A model generated the notes under the pieces. The model did not search any database and was not told the DNA's origin. It worked only from the letters and a program-made list of their open reading frames with translations. From Opitutaceae bacterium (GTDB lineage: Bacteria > Verrucomicrobiota > Verrucomicrobiia > Opitutales > Opitutaceae), in NCBI GenBank assembly GCA_030693515.1, contig JAUYAK010000072.1:1-64000 (forward strand): a stretch of DNA of 64,000 nucleotides, in the 5' to 3' direction. Shown piece by piece: positions 24,548-31,725 of this stretch; position 1 is the first letter of the stretch, and each line of letters starts with the position of its first letter. Made by a program: the position numbers and the translations under genes.

Positions 24548-24949
24548 TCAGTTCGTGATGTCGTGCGTCGTGCTCGACTCGCGGATCGACGTGTAAACCT
24601 TATACCACTCCTTCTGCGCGTCGCTGTCGGCGTAGGCCTTGAGCGCGGCCTCGTTGGCAAACTCCATCACGAAGGCGTGCGTGCGCGGCAGCGTCGTGCC
24701 GGCGGCGTTCTGCACCTTGATCGAGCGGGTCCAGACGCGGGTGATGCCCGGGAAGCTCGCGGGCAGCGCGCGCACGCCGTCGAGCGCGGCTTTGATCTGC
24801 GCCTCGGTGGCGTCTTTTTTCCACGCCACGGTGACGACGTGGATGACGCTCTTGGGCGCCGGGTTCTTGGTGGACTTGGCCGCGTCGGCCATGAAGGCGG
24901 CGGCGGGCAGGAGCGTGGCGATGAGCAGGAGGCGGATGAGTTTTTTCAT
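24548..24949 (-). CDS. Exported Dabb (stress-responsive A/B barrel) protein
   Basis: A 133-residue protein with a signal peptide (MKKLIRLLLIATLLPAAAFMADA). The mature part is a Dabb dimeric alpha/beta-barrel domain: VIHVVTVAWKKDATEAQIKAAL, an FPGITRVWTRSIKVQ strand, then THAFVMEFANEAALKAYAD and the final EWYKVY segment. The function of exported members is not known. It is convergent with tesA, with 14 bases between the stops. Confidence 0.85.
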   Translation of the reverse strand: MKKLIRLLLIATLLPAAAFMADAAKSTKNPAPKSVIHVVTVAWKKDATEAQIKAALDGVRALPASFPGITRVWTRSIKVQNAAGTTLPRTHAFVMEFANEAALKAYADSDAQKEWYKVYTSIRESSTTHDITN

Positions 24950-25061
24950 GAGGATGGTCTCGGAGGTTGAAACGGCGGCGCCAAAAAACGGGCCGCACCG
25001 AAGCTCGGGTTTGCGGCTTCCCGCGAAACCGGTCAACTCCAACCGGCCCACGCCCTCTGCC

Positions 25062-26114
25062 ATGAAACTCCCTGCCCTCTCCCGCCTGTTCGCCGTGCTC
25101 GCCCTCGCCACCCTCCCGCTCCACGCCGCGCGCATCGTGCTCGTCGCCGGTGGCGACGACGACCGCACCGGCATCGCCGCGACCGAGGCGAAACTCCGCG
25201 AACCCTTCGGCGCGGACTTCGATGCGGCCGGCCATCTCTTCATCGTCGAGATGGCCAGCGGCAACCGCCTCCTCCAGGTCGATGTCCGCGGCACCCTCAC
25301 GCACCTCGCCGGCCTGCCCACGGCGGGCGATGCCGGCGATGGCGGCCCCGCCCTCGCCGCGCAGTTCAACGGCCCGCACAACCTCGCCGTGCTCCCCGGC
25401 GGCGACGTGCTCATCAGCGACACGTGGAACGGCCGCGTGCGCCGTGTCGATGTCGCGCGCGGCACGGTGACCAGCCTCGCCGGCTTCAACGTGCCCGCCG
25501 CCCGCGCGCGCGCCGCCGGCCCCTACTGCATCACCCTCGATTTCACCGGCACGCAGCTCATCGTCGCCGATCTCACGCGCGTCCACGCGATCGACGTAAA
25601 GACCGGTGCGACCCGCATCCTCGCCGGCAACGGCACCAAGGGTCGGCCCGCCGACGGCGCGATCGCCACCGAAGCCCCTCTCTCCGACCCACGCGCCGCC
25701 GCCCTCGACCGGCAGGGCAACCTCTACATCCTTGAGCGCAACGGCCACGCCCTGCGTGTCGTCGGGCGCGACGGCAAAATTCGCACCGTGGTCAACGCCT
25801 CCGGTCAGAAAGGCGCGACCGGCGACGGCGGCGACGCACTCGCCGCGACGATGAGCGGCCCGAAACACCTCTGCATCGATCGCGACGACACCGTGCTCAT
25901 CGCCGACGCCGAAAACCACCTCATCCGCCGCTACGTGCCCGCCACCGGGAAAATCCTCCGCGTCGCCGGCACCGGCCAGAAAGGCGCCGCCGGACTTGGC
26001 GGCCCGCCCGAGCAGTGCGAACTCAACCGCCCGCACGGCGTGACGGTCCACCGCGACGGCACCCTCTACATCACCGACAGCTACAACAACCGCATCCTGA
26101 AAATCGTGAAGTGA
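25062..26114 (+). CDS. Exported NHL-repeat beta-propeller
   Basis: A 350-residue protein with a signal peptide (MKLPALSRLFAVLALATLPLHA). At least six NHL-type blades are visible, each with a pattern like GP-NLAVLPGGDVLISDTWNGRVRRVD, and the last is HGVTVHRDGTLYITDSYNNRILKI. GDGG repeats between blades (AGDGGPAL, TGDGGDAL) are typical of this group. It is probably a periplasmic binding or scaffold protein, with no catalytic motif. It is divergent from the Dabb gene and followed by an array of palindromes. Confidence 0.88.
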   Translation: MKLPALSRLFAVLALATLPLHAARIVLVAGGDDDRTGIAATEAKLREPFGADFDAAGHLFIVEMASGNRLLQVDVRGTLTHLAGLPTAGDAGDGGPALAAQFNGPHNLAVLPGGDVLISDTWNGRVRRVDVARGTVTSLAGFNVPAARARAAGPYCITLDFTGTQLIVADLTRVHAIDVKTGATRILAGNGTKGRPADGAIATEAPLSDPRAAALDRQGNLYILERNGHALRVVGRDGKIRTVVNASGQKGATGDGGDALAATMSGPKHLCIDRDDTVLIADAENHLIRRYVPATGKILRVAGTGQKGAAGLGGPPEQCELNRPHGVTVHRDGTLYITDSYNNRILKIVK

Positions 26115-26122
26115 GTAAACAT

Positions 26123-26366
26123 CCCCGGAGCAAGCTCCGGGGCATTTGACCAAACCACTCGAAACTCTTCCGACCATCGTGAAGCCCACGCCGCAACCCG
26201 TTCCACCGACCAAGGCGAAGCAAGCTTCGCGGTATCGGACCCAAAGCGAATGAACGTAGGGCGTGGTCTGTGACCCGCCCTTGGTCGAACACACCATTGA
26301 AGTGGAGTGCGTCCCCCTCAACACGCTCCACCTATCGGAAAGGGCGGGTCACAGACACCGCCCTAC
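26123..26366. repeat. Array of five palindromes
   Basis: In order: CCCCGGAGC-AA-GCTCCGGGG (26123-26142, perfect, just after the NHL stop); CGAAGC-AA-GCTTCG (26216-26229, perfect); GTAGGGCGTGGTCTGTGACC with CGCCC (26256-26281); GTGGAGTGCGT with ACACGCTCCAC (26303-26332); and AGGGCGGGTCACAGACACCG with CCCTAC (to 26366). The third and fifth are inverted copies of the GGGCGGGTC unit and enclose the fourth. The first could act as a terminator. No gene is seen in 26115-26377. Confidence 0.85.
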
Positions 26367-26377
26367 CTCGATCCCGC

Positions 26378-27514
26378 TCACTTCACCTCGAACTCAACCG
26401 TCACCCGACGCACTTCGTCGCGGCGGTCGACCTTCTCAAATAGATCCACGTCGAAAGGCTTGCCGACGTTGTTGCCCGCGAGGTCCTCAATCGTGGTCTC
26501 GATTTCCAGCGCATGCCGGCCGCGGGTCCACGGCTGTTCCGGCGAAAATCTCCACCCGCGCTCCTCATGCGTGAGCGTGGCCTCGCCCGCAAGGGCGCGA
26601 CGCCCGCCCTTCAGCCCGACCACCCGAATCAGCCGGAGCGCGAGCGCCTGCTCCAGCGGCTCGCCAAACTCCACCGCCAACGTCGTGCGTGTGCCGGCGG
26701 CCGGCGCGCTGATCGTCCATCGGAGAGGATCGGGCGGCGTGCGGTCGGCGGCGGCGATGCGGAAGGTCTTCTCGAACGCCGCGCGCAGCGGCCGGCCTTC
26801 CGCGTCACGGCAATCCGCGCCGACCACGAGCGAGTAGCTGTTGCCCTCCTCGAAGACGGGGCCGATGTCCTCCAGCGGCTTCACGCCGCGCTTAATGCGG
26901 CCGGGATCGATGAGGAGCGTGAGTCGCGTCATCGACGGATCCCACAGCTCCTCGTCGAGTTCGAGAAACGGCAGCTCGATCACCCGGCCCGCCGCATCGC
27001 GGATCTGCACCTGGCCGTAGGTGCCGCCGCGGCTCATCGGCGCGGAAAACTGCACATAGAACTTGAGCTGGTTCTCCGGCAGCATCGCGGCGCTCGGAAA
27101 CACTCGCTCGACCGCTGTCGTCGGAGTCATCGTGTCAGCGGGCAACGTGAAAAACGCCAGCACCGGCGCCGCGCCGGGCAGGCGCAACTCGGCCCGGTAG
27201 CGCACCCCGCGCACCGGCGGAAAGCGCGGCTCGAAGCGCAGGCGACCCGACGCCATCGACCACGTCCCGGCCATCGGCGGGGTCGCAGTCTCGCCCGCCT
27301 GCTCCGCATACACCGCGAGGATGCTCGGCCACACCGCATCATCCACCGGCGCGGGGCCGAGTCTGCGCAGTGTCTCCGCCGGCACGCCGACGGCCTCGAC
27401 CACCGGAGGCGCGGCCGACCGGAGCCAGTGGAGGGCAGGCGCCTCCGCCGCCGGCAGAGCTGCGGCGATACCGGCAAGCGCGGCGCAGACCGCCGGCCGC
27501 GCCCACGCGATCAC
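26378..27514 (-). CDS. Hypothetical exported protein with Ig-like domains
   Basis: A 378-residue protein with a signal peptide (MIAWARPAVCAALAGIAAALPAAEA). The body is beta-rich with Big_5-like segments (LKFYVQFSAPMSRGGTYGQVQI, DGKP-type turns, LEIETTIEDLAGNNVGKPF), so it is probably two or three Ig-like domains. No enzyme motif is seen. Its start overlaps the stop of the upstream gene by four bases, so the two are coupled and may work together. Confidence 0.7.
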   Translation of the reverse strand: MIAWARPAVCAALAGIAAALPAAEAPALHWLRSAAPPVVEAVGVPAETLRRLGPAPVDDAVWPSILAVYAEQAGETATPPMAGTWSMASGRLRFEPRFPPVRGVRYRAELRLPGAAPVLAFFTLPADTMTPTTAVERVFPSAAMLPENQLKFYVQFSAPMSRGGTYGQVQIRDAAGRVIELPFLELDEELWDPSMTRLTLLIDPGRIKRGVKPLEDIGPVFEEGNSYSLVVGADCRDAEGRPLRAAFEKTFRIAAADRTPPDPLRWTISAPAAGTRTTLAVEFGEPLEQALALRLIRVVGLKGGRRALAGEATLTHEERGWRFSPEQPWTRGRHALEIETTIEDLAGNNVGKPFDVDLFEKVDRRDEVRRVTVEFEVK

Positions 27515-28623
27515 GGGAGCGCGAGCGTCTCGAGCATGCTCGCCTGCCCGGCTCCGCCGCTGCGCAAGACGAGCGCGTGGCGCGCATCGAGCAGGGCGAG
27601 CCGGTTGACGCCGGCCCAGTCGAGCTTCTCGAATTTCAGACCTTCGGTGTCGCCCACCTTGGTCATAATCGGGGCGGCGCCGGTAATCTGATCGGCGGCG
27701 ACCTTGATCACCCCGCGGGCACTGTTGGCCATCAGGAGAAAGTCTTTTCCGTCCTTCTGATAAACGACTATGTCGAGCGGGCGGTTGCGGTTGCCGAACT
27801 CGGCGATGGTCTTGCCGCGGATTTTTGCGCCGGGCTTGAGGTCATCGAGGGCAAACTGCACGAGCGGCGTGCAGGTGTAGGCGGCGAGAATCTGCTGCTC
27901 CTGGCCGACCTTGTAGGGGACGAACGTCCGCACCGGCGCGCGCGTCTCGAAGGCGCCGTGCGCGCCGTGGTAAATCTCGACCGCGGTGCCGCGGTCCACG
28001 GCCTTGAACGGGAACGGAATCGCACGGAGCGTCGAGGCGAACTCCTCGTTGGAGAGGCCGGCGACGAGAACCTTGCCATCAATGTAGGCGATGTCGGTGA
28101 TGGCCTCGAGGCGGCGGTTCTGCTGCTTCTTGCCGGGCTCGGGCGCGGTGTCGGCGGCCGGGTTGGGCAGATCGGCGCGGGCGAAGCGCACCCGGTCGAG
28201 CGCCACAATCTCGGGCTGGCCGGCGGCGTTGACGCGCACGAGCACAGGCGTGGCATCGGGCCCCTTGCCGCGCGACACGGCGAGGTAGGCGCGCCGCGAG
28301 ATGGGATTCACCGCGAGGTCCTCGATGATGATCTGGTCGGGCTTGGTGCCAAGGAGCGCGGCAATTTTTTGGTCGATGGCCTCGGCCTTGATCGGGGCGG
28401 AGCCGGAGGCGGGCTGCGTGTCGCCCGTGGCGATGGCGATGATGGCGGCGGCGCGGGTGTCGGCGATGAAGAGCACGCCCTCAGGGCCGAAGGCGAGCTG
28501 GCTCATGGCCCGGAAGGCGGGCTTGCCTTCCTTCATATCGGACGTGAGGCCCGCGCGGGCGGACGGAACAAGGAGGGCAAGCGCCAGCGCGCCGAGCGAG
28601 ATCAGGGGGAGGAATTTTTTCAT
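27511..28623 (-). CDS. Hypothetical exported propeller-like protein
   Basis: A 370-residue protein; the ATG at 28623 opens a signal peptide (MKKFLPLISLGALALALLVPSARA). Repeating beta patterns such as MSQLAFGPEGVLFIADTRAA, ITDIAYIDGKVLVAGLSNEE and DFLLMANSARGVIKV suggest a beta-propeller. No catalytic motif is seen. It is translationally coupled (ATGA) with the Ig-like protein downstream. The pair resembles two-gene units of Planctomycetes and Verrucomicrobia in which a propeller protein precedes an Ig-domain protein. Confidence 0.72.
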   Translation of the reverse strand: MKKFLPLISLGALALALLVPSARAGLTSDMKEGKPAFRAMSQLAFGPEGVLFIADTRAAAIIAIATGDTQPASGSAPIKAEAIDQKIAALLGTKPDQIIIEDLAVNPISRRAYLAVSRGKGPDATPVLVRVNAAGQPEIVALDRVRFARADLPNPAADTAPEPGKKQQNRRLEAITDIAYIDGKVLVAGLSNEEFASTLRAIPFPFKAVDRGTAVEIYHGAHGAFETRAPVRTFVPYKVGQEQQILAAYTCTPLVQFALDDLKPGAKIRGKTIAEFGNRNRPLDIVVYQKDGKDFLLMANSARGVIKVAADQITGAAPIMTKVGDTEGLKFEKLDWAGVNRLALLDARHALVLRSGGAGQASMLETLALP

Positions 28624-28820
28624 GGGGGACGTGGGGGGAGGGGCTTGCCGTAAGACGCACCCGGCCGAGCAAAGGTGCGGTCGGGCGCGCACCAGGCCTT
28701 CCGGTCTGAACTCCCCGTTCAAGCGGCGTCGGGTTGCGCCACCACGCCGACTCTCCATCACACCGCTACCCTACGAGTAGCTTGAAAAACCAAGGTATGA
28801 GCGTCTTGTCGCACTACCCC

Positions 28821-29342
28821 ATGAAGCCCGCCCTCATCATCGTCGGCTCGCTCTTCGCGTTGCTCGCGCTGGTTGCCCTCGTGTTCCAGATCGCGGGGTC
28901 ACGCATGCCGCGCGACCACCGCTCGGTCGTCACCGCCACCTTCAAAGCGAACCGCGCGGCCGTGTGGGCCGCGATTACGGACTACGCCGCGATGCCGCGG
29001 TGGTGGCCGGCCGTGACAGCCATCCGAATCGAGAAACTTCCCGATGGCACCGAACTCACTTGGAACAAGGATAAGCACGGGCAGGAGATTCCGTTTCGCA
29101 CCGCCGAGTCGCACGCCAACGAGAAGCTCGTCCGCGTGATCGCCAAGGACGACCTGCCCTTCGGCGGCACGTGGACCTTCGAGCTGGCCGACGCGCCCGG
29201 CGGCGGCACGCAGCTCACGCTCACGGAGGACGGCTTCATCAAACCCGCAATCTTCCGGGCTATCGCGACGTGGTTCATGGGCCTTGATGCCACGCAGAAG
29301 GATTTCGTCGCGCATCTGGAGCAGCGCCTCACGGCCAAATAA
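28821..29342 (+). CDS. Membrane-anchored SRPBCC protein
   Basis: A 173-residue protein with an N-terminal TM helix (residues 4-24) followed by an SRPBCC/polyketide-cyclase-like domain: SVVTATFKANRAAVWAAITDYAAMPRWWPAV, then FRTAESHANEKLVRVI and GGTWTFELADAPGGGTQLTLTEDGF. Such proteins bind lipids or other hydrophobic ligands. The ATG at 28821 was chosen; one at 28797 adds eight residues. It reads alone on the plus strand between two minus-strand blocks. Confidence 0.8.
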   Translation: MKPALIIVGSLFALLALVALVFQIAGSRMPRDHRSVVTATFKANRAAVWAAITDYAAMPRWWPAVTAIRIEKLPDGTELTWNKDKHGQEIPFRTAESHANEKLVRVIAKDDLPFGGTWTFELADAPGGGTQLTLTEDGFIKPAIFRAIATWFMGLDATQKDFVAHLEQRLTAK

Positions 29343-29357
29343 CGCGCAATCCCGCTC

Positions 29358-29440
29358 GTAGCCCGTCTCGTCCGAGGCGGGACCGAAGACGGCCCCGCAA
29401 CGGACCACCGTGCTTTCCCGCTTCTCCCGAAACGGGCTAC
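29358..29440. repeat. Paired GTAGCCCG-type palindromes
   Basis: GTAGCCCGTCTCGTCCGAGG with CGGGA (29358-29382) is matched by an inverted copy TCCCGCTTCTCCCGAAACGG with GCTAC (29416-29440). The GTAG ends face outward, as in the GGGCGGGTC pairs. Confidence 0.75.
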
Positions 29441-29477
29441 CAGCCCAAACCGCGCCAAGCGGGGATGCGCGCTGGCG

Positions 29478-30068
29478 TCACTTGGGCGGGGCCACCGTGC
29501 GGAGGCTCAGCTTGAGCCCGAAATCCTGCGCCGCCTGCTTCGCGTGCTCCGCGATCACATCGACGCTTTGCTTCACCTTGTCGAAGGGCACGCCCTCCTC
29601 CGTTTTCGGCAATTGCAGCCGGATCTCGAACGCGCTGCCACGGGGCAGAGCCGAGAGCTGCTGTCGCAACGCGGCGGGTTCGAACCTCTGGCCGTCGCGC
29701 GCGAGGTTGCCGTCGATGCTGATGCCGATGGCCGCCACCAGCGCCGGCGGCGCGGGCGGGGCGGCTGCCGTGGCGGCGAGTGCTTGCTCCCGCTTCTCCA
29801 GATTATCCCGCGACTTTTCGATTTCGCCCCGCAACCGCACGACGGCGGCACGATCCGCCCGCAACTCCTCCAGCTTCGTCGACGGCGGCAGTGCCGCCGC
29901 CAGCCGCTGGTTCTCCGCGCGGAGGCGCGCCAGCTCACGGCTGTCGTCGCGGAGCAGCGCGAGCTCGTCGCGCAAATCCGTCGCGACCTGCCGTTGCACC
30001 CACAGCGCCGCGCCAGCCACCATGGCCAGCGCGAGCAACGATCCGGATAACCAGCGCGATGCGGACAT
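29478..30068 (-). CDS. Membrane-anchored coiled-coil protein
   Basis: A 196-residue protein with one N-terminal TM helix (residues 5-23), a long coiled coil (about 28-100) rich in Leu, Glu and Arg heptads, an Ala/Pro linker, and a C-terminal globular part ending in FGLKLSLRTV. No known family. It starts nine bases after the stop of the TonB-domain protein, whose N-terminal layout it shares (TM helix then coiled coil), so the two may form a complex. Confidence 0.7.
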   Translation of the reverse strand: MSASRWLSGSLLALAMVAGAALWVQRQVATDLRDELALLRDDSRELARLRAENQRLAAALPPSTKLEELRADRAAVVRLRGEIEKSRDNLEKREQALAATAAAPPAPPALVAAIGISIDGNLARDGQRFEPAALRQQLSALPRGSAFEIRLQLPKTEEGVPFDKVKQSVDVIAEHAKQAAQDFGLKLSLRTVAPPK

Positions 30069-30077
30069 CGGTTTCGG

Positions 30078-30920
30078 CTAGGGTTTGGGCGCAATCACGG
30101 CCGCGCCCTCCGGCGTGAAAACCGTTGCGCCGCCTGGCGCGATGATCTTCGGCCCGTTGAGCAGCACCTTGCCGTCGGACAAGGTGAAGATGATCGGGAT
30201 CTGCATGTGCGTGTTGACGTCGCGACCGCCCTTCTGCCCGGGCTTGAACTGCCACTGGCCAACGGCCGCGACGGCCGCCGCCGCCAGCAGCTGCGCGCTT
30301 TGGGCCGCGTCCAGCCCGTTCGATGCCGCTCCTCCGCTCCCAGTGCCGGCCACGGTGAACTCGCTCAGCTTCACCACGGAGGTGCCGCCATCCGCGCCCG
30401 GGCCACCGCCGGTCGGGGCGGCCTTGTCGCCCTCGAGGGCCGACCTAATCGCGCGTGCATTGCGGACCAAGCCATTGGCATCGACGATAAAATCCACGAT
30501 CACCGTGCCCTCGACACCGACGTGCCGCAGCTCGGCGGGATACTCGGGGCGAGCTTGGAACCGAGGCGTCGGCGTGCGATCGAGTTGGGAGATATTGAAA
30601 ATCTCCACAGCCTGCGCCGCAACCGCCGCGCGGGCCTGTTCGGCGCGCACGACCTGCTGCAGGCGCCCTTTCATCGCGGTCGCCTCGTCGTTCAGCCGCG
30701 TGAGCTCGATGTCGTCGCGCCGCAGATCGGCGACCTCAGCGGTGGCGCGCGCGAGCTGAAGATTTTCGGCCCGTAGGGCCGCGAGGCCGGCGTTCTCCTG
30801 GCGGAGGCTGGCGACTTCGTGGCGCAACGCCGCATTGGACTGGGCTTGCAGGGCAAAACCCGCTGCGCCCGTCACGGCGAGCGCGCTGGTGATTCCGACT
30901 TGTAGTTTGGTCAGGCTCAA
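30078..30920 (-). CDS. TonB C-terminal domain protein with coiled coil
   Basis: A 280-residue protein. The TTG at 30920 was chosen because it overlaps the sigma-factor stop (TTGA) and gives a sensible TM helix (residues 9-27). A coiled coil follows (33-100), then a TonB-like domain: PEYPAELRHVGVEGTVIVDFIVDANGLVRNARAI (126-158) and a second half AAVAAVGQWQFKPGQK. Between the halves is an unusual insert of about 50 residues with SVVKLSEFTV at 181-190. It may link the inner membrane to an outer component, but no ExbB/D genes are present. Confidence 0.8.
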   Translation of the reverse strand: MSLTKLQVGITSALAVTGAAGFALQAQSNAALRHEVASLRQENAGLAALRAENLQLARATAEVADLRRDDIELTRLNDEATAMKGRLQQVVRAEQARAAVAAQAVEIFNISQLDRTPTPRFQARPEYPAELRHVGVEGTVIVDFIVDANGLVRNARAIRSALEGDKAAPTGGGPGADGGTSVVKLSEFTVAGTGSGGAASNGLDAAQSAQLLAAAAVAAVGQWQFKPGQKGGRDVNTHMQIPIIFTLSDGKVLLNGPKIIAPGGATVFTPEGAAVIAPKP

Positions 30921-31615
30921 AAAGTGGCCATCAGGCCTCCGGCGGCCGCGGCCGCGGCAGCGGCGCCGCTGCCGGCGAGCGCCACGCCTGTAACGGTGAC
31001 CGCGAGGCCGGCCGGTGCGGCCACGACGGCTTGGTGGGCCAGGGCGGCGGCGAGCGCGGCGCCCGTGGACTTGATCCCGCGCCGTTCGAGCAAGGCGCGC
31101 AATTTGTCGAGCGCGCGCTCCGTGCGCATGCGGGCGGTGTTGTCGTTCACATTGAGCCGGGCGCCGACGCCGGCGAAGTCGCGGCCCTCGAAGAAGCGCA
31201 GCAAAATCGCCTCGCGATCGCCGTCGCTGAGTTCGCCCAGCACCTCGTCGAGCACCGGGCGCACGCGCGCCCAGTCGAGCTGGGCCGCGGGATCGCGGCT
31301 GAGTTCTTCCATAAGGTGGGCCTCCGCCTCGCGCGCGTGCCGGCGCTGCTCGCCCCGCACCGCCTTGGCCGCCGCGAACCGCGTGCTCGTGAACAGCCAG
31401 CCCGCCAGCACGCGATGCGATGCGACCGACTCCGCCTTCCTCGCCAAGTCGGTGAACACGACCTGCGTGATGTCCTGCGCCAGATGCGCGTCGCCGTTTA
31501 CCTGCCGCAACGCGCACGAGTAAACGAGGTTCACCTGCCGCCGCACAATTTCGGCAAAATCCGCCTCAGTGCGGTTTGCGGCGTAGCGGCGGAGCAGTTC
31601 GGTATCTTCCAGCAT
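30917..31615 (-). CDS. ECF sigma factor with hydrophobic C-terminal tail
   Basis: A 232-residue sigma-70-family factor. Region 2 spans about 5-85 (LRRYAANRTEADFAEIV, AHLAQDITQVVF, HRVLAGWLFTSTRF) and region 4 about 115-175 (LGELSDGDREAILLRFFEGRDF, then NDNTARMRTERAL). Residues 183-232 are almost wholly Ala, Gly, Val and Leu and could cross the membrane, which would tether the factor. The ATG at 31615 was chosen. It is coupled to the TonB-domain gene by a TTGA overlap. Confidence 0.88.
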   Translation of the reverse strand: MLEDTELLRRYAANRTEADFAEIVRRQVNLVYSCALRQVNGDAHLAQDITQVVFTDLARKAESVASHRVLAGWLFTSTRFAAAKAVRGEQRRHAREAEAHLMEELSRDPAAQLDWARVRPVLDEVLGELSDGDREAILLRFFEGRDFAGVGARLNVNDNTARMRTERALDKLRALLERRGIKSTGAALAAALAHQAVVAAPAGLAVTVTGVALAGSGAAAAAAAAGGLMATF

Positions 31616-31688
31616 GGCGATTTTCACAACGTAGCACCCGCCGCCCGGAAAATCGCACGGAAAATTTCTGATGTGCAGCCGGGTCTCG

Positions 31689-31715
31689 CGTAGCAACGGG
31701 CGTCCCGCCGCTACG
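31689..31715. repeat. Single palindrome between ECF and VWA genes
   Basis: CGTAGC-AA-CGGG, centre CGT, then CCCG-CC-GCTACG: a nearly perfect 27-base palindrome in the 110-base gap between the VWA-protein stop and the next sigma-factor start. It fits the GTAG-ended palindromes found elsewhere in the window and could also slow transcription. Confidence 0.7.
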
Positions 31716-31725
31716 GCTGAACGCC

